Of a stretch of 64,000 bases of DNA, positions 50,736 through 59,786 are shown one piece after another; the first letter of the stretch is position 1, and each line of letters starts with the position of its first letter. The notes below the pieces were generated by a model. It was not told the DNA's origin and ran no database searches. It was given only the letters and a program-made list of their open reading frames with translations. The DNA is from Mucilaginibacter oryzae (GTDB lineage Bacteria; Bacteroidota; Bacteroidia; Sphingobacteriales; Sphingobacteriaceae): the NCBI RefSeq assembly GCF_003148845.1, contig NZ_QGHA01000003.1, forward strand, positions 584,377-648,376, read 5' to 3'. A program made the position numbers and the translations under genes.

Positions 50736-53216
50736 CTACCTGCTGATTTCGATATGCTTAAACGTTTTGGTGTATTTAAACTCAATGGTATTATCGTCAT
50801 TTAGCGTAAACTCTTTAACATCCTTGCCATCAACAGTAATTTTTGATGGTTTGAAAGGGAAACCTATCAGGTTAAAGTGATAGCCATCATAGCGCGGGGT
50901 ATATAAACCTTCCAGGCTTTGGTGAATGGTTAAGTGTTGATCATCGCCGTTTACCACAAATTTCTTCTCGAGGTAAATATCCTGCTCGTAGGCAAAAGTT
51001 TCGCCGTAATCTTCAAACAGGAAGGAGTTAACCTCGTAATCTGTATAATAAATATTCAGCTTAACCTCCTCAATTTCCTGCTGCCCAACGTATTGCATAA
51101 CCGGATATTCAGGAATTACCGAGCCGGCTTTTACAAATAATGGCATGGTTTCCAGCGGGGTATCTACCGATACCTCTCTGCCGCCTTCTATAACCTCATA
51201 AGTCCAGAAGTTGTACCATTTGCCTTTGGGCAGGTAAACATTACGTTTACGCTGGCCGGGCTCCATTACGGGGCAAACCAAAATCTTATCGCCATAGGTA
51301 AACTCATCCTGGCGGAAATGGTTGAGTTGGGTATCCTGCTCATGCATCACTATCGGCCTCAAAATAGGGAAGCCGTAACGGTGGTGCTCCCAAAAGGTTG
51401 AGTACAGGTATGGGATTAAACGGTAACGCAACTCAATAAATTTACGGTTAATAGCCGTAAATGGCTCGCCGAAACTCCAGGGTTCGCGCTCTTTGGTATC
51501 CCCTGCCGAGTGCGCCCGCATGAATGGCGAAAAAGTACCCATCTGGATCCAGCGGGTAAACAGTTCGCCGTCAGGCTCGCCGCTGAAACCGCCTATATCA
51601 GTTCCGCAGAAAGGGATGCCTGATATAGAGAGGCGCTGGCACTGGATATTACCTATTTTAAGGTGCTCCCAGCTGGCTACGTTATCGCCGGTCCACACCG
51701 ATGAAAAGCGTTGCACGCCCGAGTAACCTGCCCTGGTAATGGTAAAAGGGCGTTTATTTTTCATAATCTTGCGCAAACCTTCGTAGGTTGAGCGCACCAT
51801 CTGCATACCGTAAACATTATGGGCTTTACGGTGCGACCCACGGTAGCCATCGTATTGATGACGAACATCATCGGGGAAAGTACCCGCGCCAAATACGGCA
51901 GGTTCGTTCATATCATTCCAAACACCGGCTACGCCCATCTGCACCAGCTCGTCAAACAAACCGCCCCACCACTCGCGTACCTCGGGGTTGGTAAAATCCG
52001 GAAACTGGCAACGGCCCGGCCATACGTGGCCTTCCATAAAGTAATCGTCGCTGCGGCGGCAGAAGTACTTTTTCTCCTTGCCCTCTTTAAACACCGAGTA
52101 ATTGTCATCTACCCGGATGCCCGGATCAATGATCACCACGGTTTTAAAACCATCGGCAGCCAGCTCGCTGATCATCTTTTTAGGATCGGGGAAGTACTTG
52201 CGGTTCCAGGTAAAGCAGCGGTAGCCGTCCATGTAATCGATATCCAGGTAGATGCCATCGCAGGGGATCTTGTTTTCGCGGAAACCGCGGGCAATTTTGC
52301 GCACTTTGGCTTCCGGGTAATAGCTCCAGCGGCATTGGTGGTAACCCAGCGCCCAAAGCGGCGGCATAGGGTGCGTACCAGTTAGGGTGTGGTAACTTTT
52401 TACCACATCCATCATGTGCGGGCCGTGGATATAGTAATATTGCAGTTCGCCCCCATCAGCCCAGAAACTGGTTTTTGTACGATCTTCCGAGCCAAAATCA
52501 AACTGGGCTTTAAAGGTATTGTCGAAGAAAATACCGTGCGCTATGCCCTCGTTTACGCTGATGTAAAAAGGGATGCTGCGGTAAAGCGGGTCCTGGTTCC
52601 ATTGGAAGGAATAGGCATCGGTATTCCAGTTTTTAAGGCGTTTGCCGCGCAGGTTAAGCTCGGTAGGTTTGTCGCCTAAACCAAAAAAGCTTTCGTTAGG
52701 GGCACAGGTTTTGGTGCAGAAAACGTAGTAACCACCGGCCTGTACGTTCTCTTCCCAGTGCATCGGGGTGGCATCCATGCTGGTTACATGGTTGTTGCTA
52801 TCCGAAAATGAGATAAAGAAATCTTTTTTGCGGATGTGGCAGTTTACCTTATAAGTTGATACGCGAAACTCGTTTTCATCCTCATGCAGGTTAAAACTTA
52901 CCGCTTTTGCTGGCAGTTTAGGTACCCCGTACGAAAAATCTTCTAAAAAAACGCTATGCGGCGCAAGTCGTACACGAATAATCTCGTCGGTAACCACTAC
53001 AACTTCAACTTTGGCATCGCCATCGGTAAAGTAAAATTTATTCCCCACCTGCTGGGCATGGGTGGGTACGCCGAGGTATTTTTTTACTACAGGCTTAATA
53101 CCATCGGCAGGGTTATTAAGGTGATGAAACTCCTCTTCCTCTTCAATAAGGTTCTCAATCTCGGTCAATTTGCTGGTAATCAACTCCGGATTTGGATTTG
53201 GGGTATTGCTTTCCAT
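50736..53216 (-). CDS. Alpha-glucosidase, glycoside hydrolase family 31
   Basis: 826 residues, no signal peptide, so cytoplasmic. An N-terminal beta-sandwich (about 60-260) precedes the barrel (WALGYHQCRWSYYPEAKV), with nucleophile Asp in WNDMNEPAVF and acid/base Asp in WTGDNVASWEHL; a C-terminal beta domain ends it. GH31 enzymes release glucose from maltose and maltodextrins. It is the last gene of the maltose operon, 111 bp after the MFS gene. Confidence 0.94.
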   Translation of the reverse strand: MESNTPNPNPELITSKLTEIENLIEEEEEFHHLNNPADGIKPVVKKYLGVPTHAQQVGNKFYFTDGDAKVEVVVVTDEIIRVRLAPHSVFLEDFSYGVPKLPAKAVSFNLHEDENEFRVSTYKVNCHIRKKDFFISFSDSNNHVTSMDATPMHWEENVQAGGYYVFCTKTCAPNESFFGLGDKPTELNLRGKRLKNWNTDAYSFQWNQDPLYRSIPFYISVNEGIAHGIFFDNTFKAQFDFGSEDRTKTSFWADGGELQYYYIHGPHMMDVVKSYHTLTGTHPMPPLWALGYHQCRWSYYPEAKVRKIARGFRENKIPCDGIYLDIDYMDGYRCFTWNRKYFPDPKKMISELAADGFKTVVIIDPGIRVDDNYSVFKEGKEKKYFCRRSDDYFMEGHVWPGRCQFPDFTNPEVREWWGGLFDELVQMGVAGVWNDMNEPAVFGAGTFPDDVRHQYDGYRGSHRKAHNVYGMQMVRSTYEGLRKIMKNKRPFTITRAGYSGVQRFSSVWTGDNVASWEHLKIGNIQCQRLSISGIPFCGTDIGGFSGEPDGELFTRWIQMGTFSPFMRAHSAGDTKEREPWSFGEPFTAINRKFIELRYRLIPYLYSTFWEHHRYGFPILRPIVMHEQDTQLNHFRQDEFTYGDKILVCPVMEPGQRKRNVYLPKGKWYNFWTYEVIEGGREVSVDTPLETMPLFVKAGSVIPEYPVMQYVGQQEIEEVKLNIYYTDYEVNSFLFEDYGETFAYEQDIYLEKKFVVNGDDQHLTIHQSLEGLYTPRYDGYHFNLIGFPFKPSKITVDGKDVKEFTLNDDNTIEFKYTKTFKHIEISR

Positions 53217-53327
53217 TTAATTCAATTAGTGGGTTCTGCAAATATTTACAAAGCGTACTTACTACGCAATATACAATAATGTTGTTAACCAAAAAACCAT
53301 TTACCGTGCCAATTCCTTAACTTTTAA

Positions 53328-54698
53328 TCAATTTGCGGACTCAATAATCTGGATTTTTTTACCATCGTTAACAAATAATACCGCAACCGCTGCTAAAAAC
53401 ATAAAAACGCCCGCCATTACCAAAGCGTAAATGGCCTGGTTGCCGTAAATATACTTTACAACCGGTCCGCCGATGATTCCGTTAACAATTTGGGGGAAAG
53501 TGATAAAGAAGTTGAAGATGCCCATGTATACGCCAATCTTTTTGGCTGGTATTGAGCTTGATAGGATAGCGTATGGCATAGCGAGGATACTGCCCCAGGC
53601 AAGGCCGATACCAACCATTGATATAACCAGAAAATTAGGATCAGTAATAAAATAGATGGAAATTAAGCCCAAACCGCCCATTATTAGCGAAAAAGCGTGC
53701 GCTTTTTTACGGCTCAGCGTTTTAACAATGCGCGGCAGCAGCAAGGCATATATGGCCGAAACAAAATTATAAACGCCAAATAATACATTTACCCAGTTAG
53801 CGGCATCGTTATAAGCCACGGATGAGGTATCGTTTGCGGGAATATGATACACATGAGCAGCCACGGCCGGGGTAGTAAATACCCACATAGAAAACAGCGC
53901 GAACCAGGAGAAAAACTGCACCAGGCCCAACTGTTTCATGGTTTTGGGCATATTTACCAGGTCGCTAAAAATCTCGGTCAGGCCGCTTTTATGGCCGGAT
54001 GCCGATTCGTCCTTTTCATGAAAGGTGGCATAAACTTCGGGAGGGTATTCTTTGGTGCGGATAACCGTCCATAAAATAGCGCCTATCAATACCGCTGCGC
54101 CGATATAAAAGGAGTACAACACGTTATCGGGCACGATACCGGGAGCAGCCGTTTTAGCGATGCCGAACCACTCGGCAAAAACATAGGGCAACCACGAGCC
54201 TATTACCGCGCCCAGGCCTATTAAACAGGTTTGCATGGAAAAGCCGGTGGTATGCTGGCTGTCGGGCAGGTTATCGGCTACCAGGGCCCTGAAAGGTTCC
54301 ATCGCAACGTTGAACGATGCATCCATGATCATGAGCATCCCCGCACCTACCACGATGGGCGGAATAATAGCCGCCAGCATAGATGAGTTAGGCATAAAGA
54401 ACAATGCTAACCCGGACAGGATTGCCCCGGTTAAAAAATACGGACGACGACGCCCCAAGCGGTTCCAGGTTCTGTCGCTATAATGACCAATAATAGGCTG
54501 AACTACCATACCCGTAATAGGCGCGGCCAGCCAAAACCACGACAAATGCTCAACATCGGCCCCAAAAGTTTGCAGGATGCGGCTGGCGTTGCCTGTTTGC
54601 AGGGCAAAACCAAACTGGATGCCCAAAAAGCCGAAGCTCATGTTAAAGATCTGCCAAAAGCTTAATCGTGGCTTTTGCGCGATGGTTGGTTTATTCAT
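53328..54698 (-). CDS. MFS maltose/sugar transporter, SLC45/GPH type
   Basis: 456 residues, 12 membrane segments. The GHYSDRTWNRLGRRRPYFL motif between helices 2 and 3 and the N-terminal QIFNMSFGFLGIQFGFALQT are characteristic of the sugar-proton symporters related to SLC45 and MalT of Bacteroidota. Its place between maltose phosphorylase, amylases and alpha-glucosidase genes indicates maltose or maltodextrin uptake across the inner membrane. Confidence 0.93.
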   Translation of the reverse strand: MNKPTIAQKPRLSFWQIFNMSFGFLGIQFGFALQTGNASRILQTFGADVEHLSWFWLAAPITGMVVQPIIGHYSDRTWNRLGRRRPYFLTGAILSGLALFFMPNSSMLAAIIPPIVVGAGMLMIMDASFNVAMEPFRALVADNLPDSQHTTGFSMQTCLIGLGAVIGSWLPYVFAEWFGIAKTAAPGIVPDNVLYSFYIGAAVLIGAILWTVIRTKEYPPEVYATFHEKDESASGHKSGLTEIFSDLVNMPKTMKQLGLVQFFSWFALFSMWVFTTPAVAAHVYHIPANDTSSVAYNDAANWVNVLFGVYNFVSAIYALLLPRIVKTLSRKKAHAFSLIMGGLGLISIYFITDPNFLVISMVGIGLAWGSILAMPYAILSSSIPAKKIGVYMGIFNFFITFPQIVNGIIGGPVVKYIYGNQAIYALVMAGVFMFLAAVAVLFVNDGKKIQIIESAN

Positions 54699-54720
54699 AA
54701 TTGGTTTAATAATGTCAGAA

Positions 54721-54847
54721 TCAGAATTTACAGAATTTTAGAATGATCAGAATATCATAGTGGATACATGCCGCCTCTCAGGCTCATTCTCAACTCAATT
54801 CAAACATGCTAAGCATTCTGTAAATCCTTAAATTCTGTAAATTCTGA
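54721..54847. repeat. Inverted-repeat element between MFS and amylase genes
   Basis: Left arm TCAGAATTTACAGAATTTTA (54721-54740) and right arm AAATTCTGTAAATTCTGA (54830-54847) are inverted copies enclosing about 85 bp; a second partial ATTCTGTAAAT lies at 54815. It fills the gap inside the operon. Confidence 0.7.
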
Positions 54848-56662
54848 TCAAAACTCCATTAACAAGCCGCTCATGGCAGGCAGGCTTACTTCAACGCCTT
54901 TACTGATATCGTCGGTATTGAATTTGGCGCCGCTTAGCAGGTCGGTAAATTGTTTATGGCCGCTTTGGTTTAATTTCGTTAACAGGTCATCCGGAAGTTT
55001 CAAGGTTAGTTTGCGATCGCTCCGGTTAAAATTGGTTATCACCAATATACGCTGGTTATTGGTGTAACGGGCATAAATGTACAGGCGGGTATCAAAGCCC
55101 GGCTGATGCTCGTTAGCCATCATCAGTTCATAAAACGCGCCTGATTTTAGGGCATCGCTATTATGCACCGCGGTAAGCAGGTTGTGGTAAAAGCCACGGA
55201 GCTTTTGCTGATCGGCAGATAAATTAGCGCCGTCGTACTCATGGTTGTTCACCCATTTTTGATGCTCTGGTACTCCCCAGTAATCAAATATGGAGGTGCG
55301 GCCATCGTTTCCGCTAAAGCCCTCGGTACCCTGCGCAGGCTCCCCCACCTCCTGACCAAAATACACCATTACAGGTCCGGTATTTAAAGTGGCAGTCACG
55401 ATCATACCCGGAACAGCCAGCCACGGGTTACCCGCAAAATCGCCCGATGCGATGCGCTGCTCATCGTGGTTTTCCATAAAGCGGAGCATATGTTGGTCAA
55501 TCCCTTTGCTGTCGTGGTTCCAAACGGCGTTAATTTCCCAGGTTGAGGAGTGTTGCTCATCGCGGGTTAAGCGTTTGATGGCATCGTACAGCCCCACCTT
55601 ATCGTACAGGTAATCAAACTTACCTTTAAAAATATAATCGTTGTATTTGCCTTTATCATAAGCTTCGCCGATGAATACCAGGCCGGGATGCTCGGCTTTC
55701 AGTTTCGGGATCACCCAACCCCAAAACTCGATAGGCACCATCTCCACCATATCGCAGCGGAAACCATCTACGCCTTTTTCGCTCCAGTAATGCAGAATAT
55801 CATAAACCTTATTCCACAGCGGCGGAATGGGATCAAAGTGGTTACGGCGGTGATCCATGTAATCAACGCCATAGTTCAGCTTCATGGTTTCGAACCAATC
55901 ATTAATAGATGGGGTAGCGCTGAAAACATCGTTACCGGTAGCTTTAGCAGGATTTTCATCAAAATGACCATCCTTCAGCGGGCTTTTAAATTCATCACCA
56001 CCGGGGTTATAGCCCTGCGGTACCACAAATTGCTGACCAGGGATATAGTAAAAATCATTCTTCGGGCTAAAGCCTTTGCTTTTATCATCATCTTCACCAA
56101 AATCGCGCACACCGGCAGGTTTAACATCCGAGCCATAGGTACGGGCTACGTGGTTAGGTACCAGATCCATCAATACCTTTAAACCGTTGGCATGGGTACG
56201 TTTGATGAGCGCTTCATACTCGCCTATGCGATTTTTAACATCCACAGCCAAATCGGGATCGATATCGTAATAATCCTTAATGGCATAAGGTGAGCCTGCC
56301 CTACCCTTTACAATATCCGGATCATCCGCTTTGATACCGTATTGCGAATAATCGGTCATGGTGGCGTGTTCAATTACACCGGTGTACCAAACATGGGTAA
56401 AGCCCATTTTTTTGATTTGCTGCAGGGCTTTATCGTTAATATCATTCAGCTTGCCAACGCCATTCTCTTCTATCGAGCCGTTGGTTTTATTAAGCGTTTT
56501 GACATTGCCAAACAGGCGCGGCAGCAGCTGGTATATAATGAGTTTGTGGTTGGTAGTTTGTTCCATTTTGTTTTTCTTTTGGTGGTGATTTGCCTGCGCA
56601 AACGTAAACATTGGCAACATGGTTACGCCCACAAAGCATCCAAAAATCCATTTCCGGTTCAT
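54848..56662 (-). CDS. Secreted alpha-amylase, GH13
   Basis: 604 residues, signal peptide FGCFVGVTMLPMFTFAQ. Catalytic motifs: DGFRCDMVEMV (nucleophile Asp), VFIGEAYD (Glu), and FMENHDEQRIA (His-Asp). The barrel begins KLIIYQLLPRLFGN, and a C-terminal beta domain ends NFNRSDRKLTLKLPDD. It cuts alpha-1,4 glucans in the periplasm or outside. Its ATG at 56662 shares a base with the GH65 stop (TGATG), so the two are coupled. Confidence 0.94.
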   Translation of the reverse strand: MNRKWIFGCFVGVTMLPMFTFAQANHHQKKNKMEQTTNHKLIIYQLLPRLFGNVKTLNKTNGSIEENGVGKLNDINDKALQQIKKMGFTHVWYTGVIEHATMTDYSQYGIKADDPDIVKGRAGSPYAIKDYYDIDPDLAVDVKNRIGEYEALIKRTHANGLKVLMDLVPNHVARTYGSDVKPAGVRDFGEDDDKSKGFSPKNDFYYIPGQQFVVPQGYNPGGDEFKSPLKDGHFDENPAKATGNDVFSATPSINDWFETMKLNYGVDYMDHRRNHFDPIPPLWNKVYDILHYWSEKGVDGFRCDMVEMVPIEFWGWVIPKLKAEHPGLVFIGEAYDKGKYNDYIFKGKFDYLYDKVGLYDAIKRLTRDEQHSSTWEINAVWNHDSKGIDQHMLRFMENHDEQRIASGDFAGNPWLAVPGMIVTATLNTGPVMVYFGQEVGEPAQGTEGFSGNDGRTSIFDYWGVPEHQKWVNNHEYDGANLSADQQKLRGFYHNLLTAVHNSDALKSGAFYELMMANEHQPGFDTRLYIYARYTNNQRILVITNFNRSDRKLTLKLPDDLLTKLNQSGHKQFTDLLSGAKFNTDDISKGVEVSLPAMSGLLMEF

Positions 56663-58971
56663 CAGGCTTCAACTAAAAGATCATCGTTGGCTTTCACCAC
56701 CCGCTCTTTACCATAAACCAATACCTTAGTTTCCACATCCGATGCGTTTTTGATCTGCACGCCATCCTTGCTCACCTTCACATTCAGCAAAGCACCGCGG
56801 AAACCAATATGGAAAGAGAACGACGACCATTTGCCCGGAATAAACGGCTGGAACGATAGCTTGCCATCGTTAACACGCATCCCGGCAAAACCTTCAACTA
56901 CAGCCATCCAGGTGCCGGCCATCGAAGTGATGTGGCAGCCATCTTCGGTATCGTTGTTATAATCGTCGAGATCTAAACGGGCTGTACGGAGATAAAACTC
57001 GTAAGCACGGGCCTCATCGCCCAATTTGGCGGCTATAATAGCATGAACACATGGCGAAAGCGACGATTCGTGAACGGTACGGGGCTCATAAAAGTCATAG
57101 TTACGGCGAATGGTATCCATATCGTACTGATCTTCAAAAAAGTAGATCCCCTGTAGTACGTCGGCTTGTTTAATATAGCACGAACGCAGAATCCTGTCCC
57201 AGCTCCATTTTTGGTTGATAGGGCGCTCGGATGCTGGGAGATCTTTAACCAGGATCTGCTCTTTATCCAGGTAACCATCCTGCTGTAAAAAGATCTGGCG
57301 CTTTTCATCGTAAGGATAATACATCTTTTCGATGATATGCCTGAACCTGCCAAACTCGGTTTCTTCGTCGAGGTTGGTTTTGCTTACCAGCGCGGCATAT
57401 TTTTCCGGGTTTTCGGCTTTTACCTTTTCGGCAACTTCAATCGTATATCGCATACACCAGGTTGCTATGGTGCTGGTGTACCAGTTATTGTTTACGTTGT
57501 TCTCGTACTCATTTGGCCCGGTTACGCCCAGCATCACATACTGCTCCCTATCTTCCGACCAGTTAACCCTTTGCGACCAGAACCTCGCTATCCCCAGCAA
57601 TACTTCCAAACCATAATCGCCCAGGTAAGCCTCATCGCCGGTATAACGCACGTAGTTGTAAATAGCAAAAGCGATAGCGCCATTCCGGTGAATTTCCTCA
57701 AAGGTGATCTCCCATTCGTTATGGCATTCGGTACCATCCATAGTAACCATCGGGTATAAGGCCGCGCCGTTTTTAAAGCCGAGCAACTGCGCGTTTTCAA
57801 TAGCTTTACCTAATTGTTTATAGCGGTACAACAGCAAATTGCGGGTAACCTTTTGCGGCGCTGTTGAAAGATAAAAAGGCACACAATAAGCCTCGGTATC
57901 CCAATAGGTGGAGCCTCCGTATTTCTCGCCGGTAAAACCTTTGGGGCCAATGTTCAGGCGGTCGTCTTCGCCGGTGTAGGTTTGGTTAAGCTGGTAGATA
58001 TTGAAGCGGATAGCTTGTTGCGCCGAGATATCGCCATCAATAATAATATCGTTATGCTTCCATTTTTCGGCCCAGGCAGCGGCTTGTTCGGCCAGCATGG
58101 TATCAAAACCTTTGCTGCTGATGCGGTTTAAGGTGGCGTTTAGCCGCTCAACCAGCTCTTCGGGCTTGTAGTTTTGTGATGAAAGGTTGGCTGCATATTT
58201 GATGATGCTGATCGCTTCACCTTCTTTGGCTTGCAACGTAACTTTTGAGGCCACGTATTTCTCTTTTTCGATAGCCTCGGCAACAGGTTTGATGGTTTCG
58301 CCATTTTGCAGGATGCTGTACTGCATACCCGTGGCTACCTCGAAACCTGTTTTTTTGGTGCGCATTACCACATAACCGCCGTTGGGTTGGGTGGCTTTGC
58401 TTACCTCATCCCAAAACTTCTCGTCGTAATTCGAATCCTTGTTCACCACATCACCATCAATGGCAGGGATTAAAGTAATCTCGCCGCTGAAATTTAAGGG
58501 AGTGATGGTGTATTTGATAGCCCCGGTTTCGTCATCGGCCATGCTGCAAAAGCGGATAGCCTCCACTTTAACCTCTTTACCTGATGCTGTTTTGGCATGA
58601 AAATCCCTTTTCAGATAACCTTCCTTCATGTTCAGTTCCCGGCGGAAACTGATCACTTCGCATTTGGCCAGGTCAAGTTGTTCGCCATCCAACAGCACAT
58701 CAATAACTACCCAGTTGGCAGCGTTCAGTACTTTGGCAAAATATTCGGGATAGCCGTTTTTCCACCAGCCAACGCGGGTTTTATCCGGGTAGTAAACCCC
58801 GGCTACGTAGTTGCCCAACAGGGTATCGCCGCTGTAAGCCTCTTCAAAATTAGCGCGTTGTCCCATGCGGCCATTGCCCAAACTGAAAATACTTTCAGAA
58901 ATTTTATTGTAATGAGGATCGAAGCCTTCTTCAATAATCCTCCATTCATCTGCTTTTATGTAGTTTTTCAT
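56662..58971 (-). CDS. GH65 disaccharide phosphorylase, probably maltose phosphorylase
   Basis: 769 residues, cytoplasmic. N-terminal beta-sandwich (about 1-280), helical (alpha/alpha)6 barrel with GVTGPNEYENNVNNNWYTS carrying the catalytic Glu, IKQADVLQGIYF and phosphate-contact HESSLSPCVHAI, and a small C-terminal beta sheet. It phosphorolyses maltose (or kojibiose or trehalose) to beta-glucose 1-phosphate and glucose. Maltose is favoured by the amylase, pgmB and MFS neighbours. Confidence 0.93.
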   Translation of the reverse strand: MKNYIKADEWRIIEEGFDPHYNKISESIFSLGNGRMGQRANFEEAYSGDTLLGNYVAGVYYPDKTRVGWWKNGYPEYFAKVLNAANWVVIDVLLDGEQLDLAKCEVISFRRELNMKEGYLKRDFHAKTASGKEVKVEAIRFCSMADDETGAIKYTITPLNFSGEITLIPAIDGDVVNKDSNYDEKFWDEVSKATQPNGGYVVMRTKKTGFEVATGMQYSILQNGETIKPVAEAIEKEKYVASKVTLQAKEGEAISIIKYAANLSSQNYKPEELVERLNATLNRISSKGFDTMLAEQAAAWAEKWKHNDIIIDGDISAQQAIRFNIYQLNQTYTGEDDRLNIGPKGFTGEKYGGSTYWDTEAYCVPFYLSTAPQKVTRNLLLYRYKQLGKAIENAQLLGFKNGAALYPMVTMDGTECHNEWEITFEEIHRNGAIAFAIYNYVRYTGDEAYLGDYGLEVLLGIARFWSQRVNWSEDREQYVMLGVTGPNEYENNVNNNWYTSTIATWCMRYTIEVAEKVKAENPEKYAALVSKTNLDEETEFGRFRHIIEKMYYPYDEKRQIFLQQDGYLDKEQILVKDLPASERPINQKWSWDRILRSCYIKQADVLQGIYFFEDQYDMDTIRRNYDFYEPRTVHESSLSPCVHAIIAAKLGDEARAYEFYLRTARLDLDDYNNDTEDGCHITSMAGTWMAVVEGFAGMRVNDGKLSFQPFIPGKWSSFSFHIGFRGALLNVKVSKDGVQIKNASDVETKVLVYGKERVVKANDDLLVEA

Positions 58972-59096
58972 AACCCCCTCTAAATCTCCCCCTAAGGGGG
59001 AGACTTTAAAAATTTTTAATAATTTAAGTTTTTAGTTTACACCACTATGCCAATCAAAAGCCCTCTCCCTTCAGGGGAGGGTTGGGTGGGGCTTAC
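58972..59096. repeat. CCCCTC/GGGGAG palindromic intergenic repeat
   Basis: TCTCCCCCTAAGGGGGAGA (58985-59003) is a perfect hairpin; CCCTCTCCCTTCAGGGGAGG follows near 59061. Similar CCCTCCCCGGAAGGGAGGG lies at 63277. Probably a dispersed repeat that also acts as a weak terminator. Confidence 0.7.
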
Positions 59097-59743
59097 AACT
59101 TATACAATTTATTCAAAGTCATCTCATCCAAACCTTTTATCACCAGGTTGGCGCCTACCAGCACATCCGGCGAGCCGATGCCTACTACCTTCATATCTCC
59201 GGCCAGGGCGGCTTCAACACCGGCAATGGCATCTTCAAATACCACGCATTCTTCGGGCTGCATACCTAAGGCCTGCGCGCCGGCCAGGAAAACTTCGGGG
59301 TCGGGCTTGGCTTTGCTTACTTTATTGCCGTCTATCACGGCATCAAACATATCGGTGAGGTTCAGCTTATCCAAAATGGTCATGGAGTTTTTACTGGCCG
59401 AACCTAAGGCTATTTTCAAACCAACCGCACGGCAGGCCTGTAAAAATTCTTTGGCTCCAGGCAATATCTCGGCCGGTGTCATCTGGTTTACCATTTCCAT
59501 GTACCAGGTGTTTTTTTGCGTAGCCAGTTCTTCCTGCTCGGCTTCGGTTTTGGTTACGTTGCCCCAACCTAATATCAGTTGCAGAGAGCGTACCCGGCTT
59601 ACACCTTTCAGTTGCTCGTTCTGGTGTTCGGTAAAATCAAAACCAAGCGAGTTGGCCAGCCTTTTCCAGGCCTTATAGTGGTAAATGGCGGTGTCAACAA
59701 TCACCCCGTCAAGATCGAAAATGCAAGCTTTAATCGTGTTCAT
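59093..59743 (-). CDS. pgmB: Beta-phosphoglucomutase
   Basis: 216 residues, HAD fold. Nucleophile and acid/base Asp in CIFDLDGVIVDTA; cap helix HYKAWKRLANSLGF, the SASKNS loop and EDAIAGVEAALAGDM complete the HAD motifs. It converts beta-glucose 1-phosphate, the GH65 product, to glucose 6-phosphate. Gene order and chemistry make this assignment strong. Confidence 0.95.
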   Translation of the reverse strand: MNTIKACIFDLDGVIVDTAIYHYKAWKRLANSLGFDFTEHQNEQLKGVSRVRSLQLILGWGNVTKTEAEQEELATQKNTWYMEMVNQMTPAEILPGAKEFLQACRAVGLKIALGSASKNSMTILDKLNLTDMFDAVIDGNKVSKAKPDPEVFLAGAQALGMQPEECVVFEDAIAGVEAALAGDMKVVGIGSPDVLVGANLVIKGLDEMTLNKLYKL

Positions 59744-59786
59744 TTAATTAGTTAAAAGGCTGGTTGTTACGCCCTAAAGATATTGT

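Noticed and set aside
51819..52385. 188-codon frame antisense to GH31
   Set aside because: Shadow of GH31; no RBS or family.
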